The translations under genes were made by a program, and so were the position numbers. Under the pieces are notes generated by a model. The model was not told the DNA's origin and did not search any database. It saw nothing but the letters and a program-made list of their open reading frames with translations. 64,000 bases of DNA from Lantana camara (lineage: Eukaryota > Streptophyta > Magnoliopsida > Lamiales > Verbenaceae), in assembly GCA_037501455.1 (NCBI GenBank), contig CM074865.1, positions 34,578,501-34,642,500 of the forward strand. The letters run 5' to 3'. How positions within the stretch are numbered: the first letter of the stretch is position 1; every line of letters begins with the position of its first letter. This document shows positions 50,795 to 62,642 of the stretch, one piece after another.

Positions 50795-50806
50795 GCTCTG
50801 ATACCA
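50795..50806 (-). other. Primer binding site of the Gypsy element (tRNA-iMet)
   Basis: Minus-strand TGGTATCAGAGC, 8 nt inside the end of the 5' LTR (LTR boundary at 50815, TGTAGCGCC on the + strand). It fixes orientation and the LTR edge. Confidence 0.9.
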
Positions 50807-52391
50807 ACTCAAGTTGTAGCGCCTCACTTATATATATATATATGGAGAGGAACACTCCAACCCCTGCACCGATATACTCATCAAATAATGGTGTAAGCCA
50901 TCACTCAACAAATACACCGGCGAATGGTTGATGAAGATCATGATGAATGCTCGATGATAATGCAGTGGAATTTAGGAAAATTTAAAACTTTTAAATCCAT
51001 GCGTGGTGGTGACAAGTAATGAGCACATATGATGAACAATACAGTCACGTTTAAGTAGAAGAGACAAGTAATGATATGATATAAGTAATTGGACAATGTC
51101 ACGGGAGCATATTGTAAGTAGAGTAGCAGTGTATCAAGTTACAGAATAAACCTAGGAACATATGTAGCCATATATCATAATGCAGGACATAAAATAGATT
51201 AATAACATATAAGTCCTGACTCGGGCAAAATAGATATTCTAGAGCTTCAAGATACCTTTAGAGTGCGGCTGCAGGACCTGAAACCATGAGGCCAGAAAAC
51301 AGGTAGAGGTATTAGTCAAAGTGACTAAGTGAGGGAGTACTTAAAAGGAATACTCTTGAAATGAAAGGATATTTGAAATGAATAAAGTTACCTTGAAGAA
51401 TGATTTAAAAGATAAATACTTTATGAAAACATTTGTTATGCAAATGATGATGTCACACGTGCACACATATGATATGATTGGTTCATATAATTTTAATAAA
51501 GCGGGATTGGGGTAAAGGATAACTTTGATAGATATGAACCAATGTTTATAAAATGATTTATGCCCGCAAGCTAGGCATCTTCCACCCTTACTCCTTGAAA
51601 ACAATGAACGATGAGCAATGTTGGACTGAGATCAACAACATCTTGAACATACACACATGCACCACCCTTCTCCGGTGTCACTTCGGGTAGCTAGCCTTAG
51701 GTGACGATAAGCGATGAATGAGATAAGGATTTGCGGTCCTTTCTTTGATAGATTGTCCTGACTTAACCAACCTCCGATTAAAGTCGGTGCCAATTGTCTA
51801 ATGGTGACGGCCCGTATTAGTGATGTCGTTGCCGCTCACCTCCCAAGCATCACTTCCACACATAACCGTCGGGCCCAGCAACGATGAAACGATAATGCTT
51901 GCATATGAATGAACATCCGGAGTAAATCCGAATGCTTGAATATAATGAAGTCCGTGAAGGACAATGAAATGATGCGATGAACGATAAACTTTGAATAAAT
52001 GAATATGATTGTTTGAAATGATAAATGAGATGAATATGATACTTGAACGATAAATGAATATGATATTTGAATAAATGATAAATGAAGTAAACGATCGATA
52101 AAAGAGTTGTCCCGATAAGGGAATAATTTAAAGTAAGACATTGAAAGAACTAGGTGTTAGCTTTGAAAACATTTGATACTATAGATATAATCATGGTTCC
52201 AGTTTGAAATAGTTAACTTCACCTATTAATAGGTAAAGATGCGTAGTATGATTAAACAGTGCCCTGGGGATCCCAGTGCTCAACCTTAACTCCTGTAAGT
52301 GACATACTAAAGTGAGCTTAATAACTAAGACCCACTCTACATGATGCATATGAATGATGAAGTCACATAAGGAGATAACACATGAGGGTAA

Positions 52392-54336
52392 TGTTAGGAA
52401 TAGTGCCCTAGAAAGCCGATTGTATATCCGCTTTGTACTTTTCCTTATTTTGATCACAGACAATCTTTGAATAAAATAACGAATTAAGGCAACACTTCTT
52501 TATATGCTCTTGTTTGGTATGCGTTTACTTTAGCTGTGCATGTATGAGAACTCCCCTAATCCTGATAACTTTAGGACTCTACCATTTAGGTGAAATGGTT
52601 CATGAAACGAGCCCTATATCACATAAGTCATGATTAGTAAAATACTCCAAGCCGATGAGTCCTACAGACAGTGGAAGTGTCAACCTGACTCCTTTAAGGC
52701 TTGCTTATGGGATCACGCCCTTAAGAAGGACCACCTTGTTTCATGGAGGTGCAAAGTGTATAGTTGATACGTGCGTGATACATGAGGGTGCTTACTTTCA
52801 TAAGTAAGTTAACTGAGGTGCCCCGTGTGAGAAGATTCCTAAATGGGAAAGGAAGTTTCTATTTCAGGAAATGGAAACTTCCAGATTAGGAAATATCTCA
52901 CGAGTCATTGATGTGATTAATTGGTCATTAGACTTGAGGTTCCATGTCACTTTATGAGTTAACTCTGTAGTCTTAGGTATAAGCTTTAAAGGGTGTTGCC
53001 TTAGACAACTGATTCAAGGCTTATGCTGGGGCTGCACAAGTGACTCATGAAAGTGAATGAGAATCAAGAAAGGACCTACACTTGCATTTGCAAGGTGATC
53101 TCTTATTGCGTAAGTCATTCATATGCCATATGGAGTCCTTGGCCAAGGAAGTAGATCAAGACATCAAGAAAAGGGTTTCTTGGATTGAGATCAAATGGAT
53201 ATGAAATGCACTTAGCTTTAAGACCAGACTATTAGGGTTCTGATTATTCCCTTACCCTAGATCTGGGTTGAGAGATAGTAAGTAGAAGGATTGTATCTCA
53301 CATGAATCAATGACTTCAAGGTTCTGTGGAATCGAGATATTCCAATTCAGCTAGGGGTTAAACACCTGTTGCTAGACTATGGTCGTTTAATCTGTGGACT
53401 GATTAATTAATTAGTGAATTAATTAATTAGGGTCACTGCTAATTGAATTGAGAACCTAGAGGGTCACACACAACAACTTGGTTACATGAGTTGAGGCTTT
53501 GAAATGATTAAAAGAGTTGATCATGCCGAGAGGGTTCCACACGTGTGGGTCACGTGAGTGACACGTGTCCTTGGGGACAGTGTGTCACACGTGCATATAT
53601 ATGTATATGTGATTAAATAATTAATGTGTTAATTATTTAATAGACTTTGGTTTAATTTTTGAATTAAAAAGAAAGTCTTATTTTGGAGAAAAATAATCTA
53701 TTTAATTAATTACGAATTAATTAAGTAGATAAAATAAGTTATTTATTTATTAATAAATGAAGTATAATATTATCCAAAAGGGTTTTGGATATTTTAGCTC
53801 TCCTAAAAGTTGATTTGAATTAGAATTCAAAATCAAGGTTAGGAATTACTTGATAATCAAGTAACAAGAGAGAGGGACCAAATCCTTAGTCCGATAGGAA
53901 TAAGTTCCGGTCGCCCCTCTCCTTCCTATATATAGGGGAGCTCGAGCTCCCTTTAGGAGTGAGCTCCCCTTAGGAGTGATTGACAATTCTTTTGGTTCAT
54001 GTGTTGAACACCATCCTTTCTCCAAGATAAAATAAACCCTAGGTTAAGCCTAAACATTAACTAGAGAACTAGCATCCTTACTAGTTAGATTGTAGTCAAG
54101 TTGGTGGACTATCTCTAGAGAGCTTCAAGTTAGAAGTTTTAAAGATTCGAGCTTTACCAAGGAGAGGGGATCAAGCCACGAGAAGAGCGTTCTTGGGTGG
54201 CTTGAAACGCTTCAAGAAATATTATTGAAAAGTAAGTTTCTAATCTCTATGAATTTGGATTCATGATTGCGAGTTTCGATCCTTTTGTTGGAAAATTTTT
54301 AAATTTCCGCTGCTTTCTGATTCCTGTTTTCCAACA
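52392..54336 (+). mobile_element. Solo Copia LTR nested in the Gypsy LTR
   Basis: 1,945 bp, TGTTAGGAATAGTGCC to TTCCAACA, with perfect 5-bp flanking repeats GGTAA (52387-52391 and 54337-54341). It is the same family as the LTR at 1126. No internal Copia sequence is present. A solo LTR with intact target duplication is the known product of recombination between the two LTRs of one element. It holds four G-boxes (53540-53593), TATATATA at 53927 and the R-U5 region (53980-54336) resembled by the satellite. Confidence 0.96.
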
Positions 54337-54674
54337 GGTAATACCATTTAAGGTATTAGAGATAAGGTATCACATAAAGAGATACGTTGAAGTAAGTTAT
54401 CTTAACGTGAGACTATGAGCTTACTAAAGCCGAGTAAGTATTAGTCAAATTATGAATCCTAACGTAACCCTAAGGTTATGAAACAAATCCACGAAAGAAA
54501 ACTCATTTTGAAAAGATATTTTAAACCCGAGGTTGGGAAACCCTAAGTGCAAACGTCTAATTAGGTATCCCGAATTTTATTTCATTTTACTATTCAAAAG
54601 TACTATTCCAGATTACTATTCGAGGTTACTATTTATAATTACTATTCACATGTCAGGTCAGAGGGTTCGGGTCA

Positions 54675-54722
54675 AACACACACTCACACACACACACACG
54701 GCACACACACGAACACACACAC
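54675..54722. repeat. (AC)n-rich microsatellite
   Basis: Interrupted CA/AC repeat of about 48 bp within the Gypsy LTR, to the right of the solo LTR. Confidence 0.9.
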
Positions 54723-56560
54723 TCTCTAATCAAATTATGATCTTGTTATAACCTATGGTTCAAATTCATATTATTAGAAGCATGTGATCTAGATTAAAAG
54801 GTATAACCTAAGGTTACAAGGTTTAATTAAAGTACTATTCTATCTTAGGTTATAAAGTGTGACACTAATCAAGTGTATAAGATATGATCAAATAATATTC
54901 CATTAATCCAAGTCATAACATAATATATGAATCATATAACAATGTAGCATCATATCATAACATAAGTTATAGTATAGCATGAGCATTGATCATATAATAT
55001 GTGATAATTAAATCAATTGACAATATGTAACATGTTGTGACATAATTGATCATATAATACTATTTCATTAAATAACATGCATGAACATAATTTAAATATC
55101 ATAAACATACATCAATATACAACATATATAATCCCTAAAGCATGATCATAGCATATATTAAACTAATTCATAACATATCATAGCATATTATAAACAATTA
55201 AATCACATGAACAACTATTCAAATATATCATAAAAACTATACCATAAATGCATAAAAATAAATTTCTATATGGCTTAGGGAAGACTAAGACCCAACCTAA
55301 ACATAATATATATATATCATAACATAAAAACATAAACTAAACTAAAACATAACATAAAACTATAACATAAAATAAATAAAACAACTAACCTAAGGGGAGG
55401 GGAGGCTCTCGGCCAAGGGGAGAAAGGAGGGAGAGAGGAGTGCTTGTCAACACAAGACTTGGTGAAAGAGGAAATGAATGAGTTAGGGAGGTATTTGTAC
55501 TTGTTGGGAGACCCCTCACCTTGAAATAAAACTATGTCCAAGGGTAGGAGAGCAAATGGTAGTAGCTTCCCTTGTAAGCTTGGCCTTGGTAATTAAATAA
55601 AAATGGAAAATGAAGGGTATTTAGGTAATTTAACATGGTAAACACGAAGACGAGCTGCTGGAAGTTGGCTTGTGTGAATTGGACAAAAATTAGCTTCGAA
55701 ATGAATATTTACTCGATGAAAACGGATTTACTGTTAGAAAGATATATTAGTTTTAAAGAATAGAAACTTGAATGTTTTAAACGAATACGAATGAAAAACG
55801 ACCTCCGAACATGATTTGAAAGTCCGGATTGTTTTAAAATGCCATAAAATAAATCGACAATCGTTTTAAGCCCAATATCGACTGTAAAATGTTTTACCGA
55901 TAAAAAGTTAGAAACATAGGATGAAAAGTAACTTATTTTTAAAAACGTTTTATTCAAAACTCGAGTTAGGGCTTGAACGAAGAGATGTAATAAATCTCAA
56001 AAATTATGAAATGAATCAAGAAGTGTTCTAAACTCAAATTTGAAGAGTACAAGTTCTCCAAACAAAAAACCGTTCGTAGAAGGAATAGTGAATTAGGGTT
56101 TTGGCTCAAACTTTTTTTTAAAAACGAAGTTCAAAATAGACTTTTGAGTCAAGAATGATACCAATAGAGTTGTATCGACTCAAGGAATGATTTAACTATA
56201 AACTTGGGTAGCAGAGAGTGTCCGAATCAAAGCTCGTTTGCAAGAATAAATAGTAACTTTGGAAGGTAAGTGCCCAGAATGCCCTTAACGTTAAAGAAAG
56301 GACTCTGAACCTTGGAAAACATGGATTATGAACCTCTAAGGTTCGAGTGACAAGATGGGTAAAGTAGGCTCGGTAAATGGATAGTAAAGTGGGTAAAAGG
56401 TAAAGAATTCCCCCTTAACGTACTAAAAATCACATATGAGCACGTTGATCAGATAAGAATGCAATGCATGAGGTTTTGTAAAGTTGGATCATGGTCTATA
56501 AAAGCTTTACCACTGCCCTTAGCTTACCATTTCAACCAGGCCCCATTACGGGCTGTTACA

Positions 56561-58206
56561 TTGAGGGCGCGATGATTCGCGCCTGGAATATTCTGGTCGC
56601 TTTGCTAGGCTGCTTTTTGGTCCGTTTTGTGCCTTAATGCCTCGTTTATGTTACAATCTCACCATTTTTCATATTTATGACTTTGGAGTGAAAAATTCCT
56701 GAAAACAAACGATTTTACCAATATAAGACATAAAAATGATATAAAATAGTGCAAAATATATACAAAATATATCACATATTTTATACTTAACATTGGGGTT
56801 AAAGAAAAAAAGTTGGTCTGAAATAAATTTGTTGAAGAAAAGTTTTGGTTTTAAATATTGGGGTGAAGAAGAAATCTAGATTAAAAACAGGAAAGCACGT
56901 GTAAAAGAAATTTGGGGTGAAAAAGAATTTGAAACCCAAAAGAAATATGGGTTGGAAAAATCCTAGGTGATTTGGGTGGAGAAGACAAAACCTTGGAATG
57001 ATTATTTTCCCTTAGTGGTATCATATGCAAGTCACATGTTTGGTTTTTCGGTGATTGAAACCAGTAAAAATTAGCCGCATATGGTTATTTGTAAAAGATA
57101 CAAAGTAAGGATGAAGGTTTACAATAAAACCTATGTTGGGGTGGAAAGTGCAAAAAGCCAAAAACACTTATAATTTGAATGGCAAAAACTTTTTTTCCCT
57201 TTCCGTTATTTCATTTTATCAGGTTGTTTTAGGGGTTTTGGTGTGTCATATATTTTCTTTATCTCATTTTATCAGCCCGTTTTAAGGTTTTTGGGGTGTC
57301 ATATATAAGTTGTACTCGTTACCTTGCTGGTTTTTTTTTTATCAAACTTTCTATTTTCGTGTCCTTGTTTCTTCTTCTTTTCTCATCTCTATATTTGTAA
57401 GGTGTAAAGTTCTCTATACCAATAGTAATTGCGTATTCTCATAAAAATTACGTTGGGAGAGGTTTGCGTAAAAAATGCTTTCAGTATCTTTTTATTTTCC
57501 CATCCCTTTTTCTTCTTTTTTTCCATCTTTGACTTCAATACCTTTCTATTTTTCCATCCCTATTTCTTCTTTTCCCATTTCTGCATTTATAAGGGATAAA
57601 ATTTTTCCTACCAATAACAGTTTTTTATTTGTGTAAAAACTATGTTGGGAGAGATTCCGGTCTGTAAAAAAACGTTCCTCACTTAATTAGGGGCACTATA
57701 AGTCTTAAGGTGTAAAATTCTCCATACCAATAGTAATTACGTATCTCCGTTAAAATTATGTTGGGAGAGGTTTCCGTCCGTAAAAAGCATTCCTCACTCA
57801 ATTGGATTTGGAAGACACTCTTGGACATCCAAAAAAATAATAGTTGCATATTCAAGAACTCGAACATGAGACCTCAAGAACTTGAACACGAGATCTCTAA
57901 TTAAATTAGTATAACACCAAAGTACTAAATTGCACGATTAGATGCACTCCCGCCTCCCATGGTACGTTTCTCCCGATAAATGCAGAAAAGAATGTATAAA
58001 TTAATTATTTAATTCTTTGAATGAAACGAAAGCAAATCATGAGTTGCCGAAGAAAGCGTGTTCAGCCTCCCAACAACGCTTCCCACTACAGCACCGCGAA
58101 AGAAAAATATATTAAGAATATAATTTAATGCAAAACACATAAAATTGGGAAAAATCGAACAAGAGTAACTGTTTTCGATTTCTTCCATTAATCAAAGCTT
58201 GTAGCA
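56561..58206. other. Intergenic region left of the host gene
   Basis: AT-rich sequence between the Gypsy LTR and the gene's first exon. No coding region is supported. It contains three diverged repeats at 57381-57800, and its right end must include the gene's promoter and 5' UTR start, but I can name no clear TATA box. Confidence 0.6.
57381..57800. repeat. Three diverged repeats of about 110 bp
   Basis: Units near 57381-57475, 57571-57680 and 57700-57800 share TAAGG.(G/T)(A/T)AAA, TACCAATA, GTTGGGAGAG and GTAAAAA, with CCTCACT in two. Spacing is uneven and similarity partial, so this may be an old tandem duplication or repeated insertion of a small element. Confidence 0.6.
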
Positions 58207-58239
58207 ATGGGGCCAAGGTTCAGCTCATCTAAACCCTAG
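58207..58239 (+). other. Short upstream ORF (10 codons) in the 5' leader
   Basis: ATG at 58207, stop TAG at 58237-58239, upstream of the main start at 58361. It is relevant only if the transcript starts before 58207, which is not shown. Confidence 0.4.
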
Positions 58240-58268
58240 ATTTCACCCAGAAAATAATTAGCAGTACG

Positions 58269-58388
58269 ATGGTGAAGAGGAGCTGTGCGGATGGCTATCG
58301 TTTTTCGACGGTGAAATCGAGAGGAATTGTTGCTAATAATTCTTCGAGCGGAACCTGTGAATGGCTTCATCGAAGAAGCCGATTGTAA
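58269..58388 (+). other. Upstream ORF (39 codons) overlapping the main start codon
   Basis: ATG at 58269-58271, TAA at 58386-58388. It is in another frame than the main ORF and overlaps its first 28 nt. If transcribed, it should lower initiation at 58361, where the context (TGAATGG) has G at -3 and at +4. Such overlapping uORFs commonly repress translation. Confidence 0.5.
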
Positions 58389-58555
58389 AATTGCAAGAGG
58401 AGAAGCGGGGAATAGGGGATGATCAGCGAGAGAAGGCTATAGAATGGGAGGATTACCAACAGGAACTAGCGCGTTTGTGCAGTTTGACCTCCGCACTTGA
58501 AGAAGCGAAGAAGAAAAAGGTGTTGCTTGAAGAGAAGCTTCAGTCGTTCATACAA
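58361..58555 (+). CDS. VPS38: Exon 1 of a UVRAG/ATG14-family gene (probable VPS38)
   Basis: Codons 1-65, ending CAA before the donor GTAATG at 58556; intron phase 0. The start is the first ATG opening the coiled-coil frame; earlier ATGs give only short uORFs. The N-terminal stretch is charged (MASSKKPIVK), followed by WEDYQQELARL and a lysine/glutamate-rich heptad-like region (SALEEAKKKKVLLEEKL), predicted coiled coil. Together with exons 2 and 3 this fits the UVRAG/Atg14 family (Pfam family of UV radiation resistance protein and autophagy subunit 14). These are subunits of the class III PI3-kinase (VPS34) complexes that make PI3P on endosomes and autophagosomes. Absence of an N-terminal cysteine motif favours VPS38/UVRAG over ATG14. 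The symbol rests on recalled family likeness, not a search. Confidence 0.7.
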
Positions 58556-58600
58556 GTAATGTTTCCCTTATGTTTTCTTTTAAATTTTATGTTTCCCTTG

Positions 58601-58704
58601 CGGCTGAAAGAATGGGAAAATGTATCAAGATTATGTGTATAATATGTCTGTGCGGCTGAAAGAATGGGAAAATGTATCAAGATTATGTGTATAATATGTC
58701 TGTG
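58601..58704 (+). repeat. Perfect 52-bp tandem duplication in intron 1
   Basis: 58601-58652 and 58653-58704 are identical (CGGCTGAAAGAATGGG ... ATATGTCTGTG). It lies about 45 bp inside intron 1 and looks recent because the copies have no differences. Confidence 0.95.
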
Positions 58705-59308
58705 GTATTCTTTCATGTTGGTTATTTTGTTTTGTTTGGTGCAAAATGGCTATAATCAATTGTGGGGATGCGACTTTAGGTACACATCCTTAGTTAAATT
58801 TGCAGAGAAATAATACCATGTACCCTTAATGATTAGCTATGCCACTACCTGATGGTTACATTGGAAATTAGGTTCATACTGTGTTTGGGTAATTTATGAT
58901 AAGATGATGATTATAGATTGGGGTTCCTTGCGACCATTCTGCCATGTCATATCAGTAGTCTGAGTTCATTATCTGTCCAATTACATGTGCAATTGTATGA
59001 ACACTGAAGTAGTTTCTTCCATTCTCTTGAAGAGTTTTGTTCATCTTTGATAAGCCTTCCACTGATGCCCCTTTCGGTTCCCAACAATTGCTAACCACGT
59101 GTTAAATAGAGTTCAGCATACTGTACTGACATGACTTTGAATTTGCCCTTTAATTGGGACCTTTAAAAGTTATGTGACTTGAGGGTTGCCAATATGTGCT
59201 AAATTACCACATTTAAGTTACTCATTTTGGTCCATACCATAACTGATTCTGCCAAATATTGTAAGTTGAGTCGACACTTGTTAACAAATTACAGCCTCTA
59301 TCCATTAA

Positions 59309-59525
59309 TGAAAATTTCGTCTTCTTTTTTTGGATCTCCCGGAGTGTCCCCCCACCCAATTGATTGAGCGACTAATCTCCTGAGGTACTGAAGGAGCTTT
59401 TTTACAGGACGTTTCTCAACGTAGTTTTATACATCCACAAGGTTCGAACCCGAGACCCTGCTTAACTAAACTCAAGTCCTTTTTCACCTGAGCCAACTAT
59501 CCGTTGGTGAAAATTTCATCTTCTT
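59309..59525 (-). mobile_element. tRNA-derived SINE in intron 1 with target duplications
   Basis: On the minus strand the head has an A-box TGGCTCAGGTG (about 59484-59494) and a B-box GGTTCGAACCT (about 59441-59451). The body is about 180 bp and ends in a T-run on the + strand (A-tail on minus). Flanking 18-bp direct repeats TGAAAATTTC[G/A]TCTTCTT at 59309-59326 and 59508-59525 differ at one base. Together these show a SINE inserted by L1-type target-primed reverse transcription. Confidence 0.8.
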
Positions 59526-59819
59526 GATTCTTATGAACATTTTATTGTATTGTTTCTCTGGTAGAAGATATTTTGTTCCAATACCCATTGTTGGTGAAGG
59601 AAGTTGCAACTTTTGTACGTTTATCTCTTGCATTGCAATGTTGTGGCTTGAGAAACTGAGTTGTTTATGGGATACACTGATTAAAAAGAAAATTGTACTA
59701 GTAGAACTCATACTGAAGGTTACAATATACTTGGGTTATTATAGAAATTCATAATTTTCCCCATTTCTTTAACTACCTTCTGCTTTGCTAATATGCATTG
59801 GTGGCACTGTGGTGTACAG

Positions 59820-60026
59820 ATTGAAGCCGAGTCATTAAGTAGGTCAAATGAGCTGGATCAGATGAGAGAAAAATTGGAATCTCGTAAGTTGGTGATGGGA
59901 AACATGTCAATGCATTCAAAGGTTGCAAAGGAGAAAGTAAGAAAGCAGGAAGAACAACTTAGTGCTGAAATTAGATCTTTGTCGGTTGGTGGAAGTTCTC
60001 TATCTGTTGCCAACAAACGTATGCAG
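59820..60026 (+). CDS. VPS38: Exon 2 of the probable VPS38 gene
   Basis: 207 nt, codons 66-134, phase 0 at both ends. The acceptor is GGTGTACAG at 59811-59819 and the donor is CAG/GTAATC at 60027. It encodes continuing coiled coil: IEAESLSRSNELDQMREKLE, an acid-base mixed stretch (KVAKEKVRKQEEQLSAEI) and RSLSVGGSSLSVANKRMQ. The frame joins cleanly with exon 1 without a stop. Intron 1 is 1,264 bp and holds the 52-bp duplication and the SINE. The coiled coil of this family pairs with Beclin 1/ATG6 in VPS34 complexes. Confidence 0.75.
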
Positions 60027-60479
60027 GTAATCTTAGATTATAATGGTTATTTTGACTTTTCTTCCCACTTTCCTGTGAAATGAATTAGCGATTGGATCAC
60101 GAACTTTGGTTATTTTCATCACAAATTATGTTTTGGACTTCTACTGTAACTTACTTGTCTTAGGAAGCTGTAAATTGTGCTCTTTCATTTGCTTCTACAT
60201 AACTGTCTGAGAAGAATGACTGATAAGAGGCCTGCATGGAAATGATAAGTTGAACAGTAGTGACAACTCTTGACTTATTGTGTTAGAAGTGGTTGTATAC
60301 GGATAAGGAGTTCTGGGGTATATGTTCTTTTAGTAATTTGCTGTCTTAAATCTTTTTTGGTTATCCTTTGAGTTAATTTTTGTTTCTTTATTCAATTTCT
60401 TTAACTAGAGTATAGCCTCTGGACATTATTTGAAACAGTCTTCACCCACAATGATAAGTTAAAACAGTTTGGGGGAGTA

Positions 60480-60780
60480 GCAATATAGGAAGGTTGAGAG
60501 TTGCCAACTAGAAATGAGTGACGAGGGCTCTCTGCGGCTAAGAATAGAAGGCGGTGAGAAAGCGTTCATCCAAAATCTCTTTGACAAGTCATTTAGCGTC
60601 TGTCTTCAATCCCGGTTGGAAGAGGCCAAGCGCGCCTGCAGTTCCCTGAGACGCGTCCTGTCATCCATGTTGGGTTCGTTGAGGTGGGGAATCTCCGGAG
60701 CCGGCGGCTGGGTTGCCGGCCATTCCACGGGCCCCCCTCAGCCACGACTATCTCTGTAGAACATGGATCTCTTCTCTTCT
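60480..60780 (+). other. GC-rich island with an open frame inside intron 2
   Basis: The base composition here is clearly richer in GC than the rest of the intron. A frame of 81 codons (60514-60759) opens in it. It reads LRIEGGEKAFIQNLFDKSF and SRLEEAKRACSSLRRVLSS before turning glycine-rich. I do not recognise it. It has no obvious splice sites that keep the gene's frame, so it may be an inserted gene fragment, a transposon piece or an unannotated exon of another transcript. Confidence 0.35.
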
Positions 60781-62112
60781 TTCTACGCCGACGTATGCCT
60801 ATCTTTCGCCATTGGTTTGCAGCTGCTGATTTGAGTTGGTTGGAGGGAAGTGCTTCATTTTTGTGTCCGTGACTTCATTACTATGAGTAATGGGTTTTAT
60901 GGTAGTGAAAACAACAAAAAATGAGCTACATATTGGGATCTTTTAACATAATTTTTTTCTCATGTGATGGGTTATAGTCAGATTGGCTTATATATGACAG
61001 TTTGATTAGCTTTGGGTTTTTAGATATCATGAATCTTTATCAAATTGGATTGTATTGTGTTCATCGAGTTTGTTGTGCATGGATGCTGGAGGAACATTTT
61101 GACTGGGTGCTCCTCTTTTTTCTGTCATGAAGGGAGATCGTCAGTGTGGAAGTTGTTTTTTAATGAAATTTGTACTTTTAACTATTTAGTATCTTTTAAC
61201 TTGGATAAATCAAGCTTCCTAGCATAGAGTCATTTTGCATGCTCCAAATGAGTGATGAAGTCAAATCCAAGTCGTGCCTTTATGAGTATGAGCTTTAGGG
61301 TTCCAACTAGAGACAGTTGAAAATTGTTTTCAATGTTATCCCCTGTATTCCAGTCCTTCAGTTGAACTCCTTTAATAGAAATCGGGGCTGCTTAATTTCA
61401 ATTTACCATATTTTGTGTAGCACGTGAGCGTGCTATCCACCGGAGTAGACAGTAGAGGCAGTCCTTAGTGAGAAATATTTTACTAGAAAGGAAAATGCAT
61501 AATTTGCTCTGCCTGTTCTCTGGCTCTTGAGGGCAATCATTGTTCTTGTCCTATGCTCAAGCAGGGAATTATAGAAGGCAGTGTCATGTAGGGGATGCAT
61601 AATGGTCCTTTAGCAATTGGAAAAGTAGACTACGTGGGATTGTTATGCTGCATAGGGAACTTTTGTATTTCCAGTGAATTCAATTGTCTTCAACAACGTT
61701 GAGTATCTGAATTTGTTTAATGACCGTATGGTATGAAAATTATGCCTTTTCTGCCTTTGTGGTGTCCAGACAGTTTTGTTTAATATATTTTCCTCTGATT
61801 TTGACCTTTAGGTACAATAATATTTTCATATATTTGGTGCACATTGCATTATTTTAAGACAAAAATAAACAAAGTGTTGTTTGCTAGAGTCTCTTACTAA
61901 ACGAGCCATGGATTTTCGTTGATATATGGCATAAAACCTTTCATGGAAACAGAAATGTTTGCAAGGATATTGGAGCTGTCTATTGACTTTTGTACCAAAA
62001 GTTTATGAGAATGAAGATGATGTTGATGAATGGGTTCCTACTTGTGGTTCTTCCAATTAAAGTCCTGCATCCATATCTCTGCAGTGAATATGTATGCTCA
62101 CTATGATGCACG

Positions 62113-62642
62113 TGCATGGACATGGCGACATGGATACGACACGATATGGACACGGCGACACGGATTTTTTTAAAAAATTTAGGACACGACTGATATGGCT
62201 ATAGTATATATATATATAAATATGTTTTTTATTTATTAATTAATTTAATATAAGATATTCATAAGAGTATCTAATATTACAAACCTAAATAAAATATATT
62301 CATATCCAATTCAATATTCAAAGTCATTACAAATAATACTAATACATTTTGTGTTCGTCATATTGTAAGAACAAATTCAAAATAAAAATAAAAATAAATT
62401 TAAATTAATATATTACATTTTTTAGTAAATTTATACAATTGTTTTTTTTTCCCCTTGAAGAATTATATTCCTCAAATTTTAGAAAAAATATAAAAATTTA
62501 ATTTTTAAAAATTTTCTCTGTCCTTCCCGTGTTGGACAAGTGTTCGAGCCGTGTCCTCAGCGTGTCCGATTTTTTTTTAAAACTTTGGACACTTTTTGCC
62601 ATGTCGGACACGTGTCGGTGTCGTGTCCATGTCCGTGTCCCA
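62113..62642. mobile_element. MITE-like element with GACACG-rich terminal inverted repeats in intron 2
   Basis: The left end (ATGGACATGGCGACATGG, then ACGACACG and GACACGGCGACACGG) and the right end (GTCGGTGTCGTGTCC, ATGTCCGTGTCC) are imperfect inverted repeats. They enclose about 400 bp of very AT-rich sequence. Length about 530 bp. There is no coding capacity. Target duplication is not clear. The form suits a non-autonomous DNA transposon (MITE), family unknown. Confidence 0.6.

Larger units (their letters stand above)
50815..56560 (-). mobile_element. 5' LTR of the Gypsy element, split by a solo Copia LTR
   Basis: Runs from TGTAGCGCCTC at 50815 to GGGCTGTTACA at 56560 (+ text). Without the nested 1,945-bp solo LTR and one 5-bp duplication it is 3,796 bp, similar in size to the LARD LTR and with the same TGTA...TACA ends. 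No 3' LTR partner remains in the window, so its age and target duplication cannot be measured. The only coding-looking frames are short and unlike known proteins. The outer boundary is inferred from the terminal motif. Confidence 0.75.

Noticed and set aside
59524..59754. A 76-codon plus-strand frame in intron 1.
   Set aside because: It begins in the SINE target duplication, has no clear splice sites, and the exon 2 acceptor further right joins exon 1 in phase without it.
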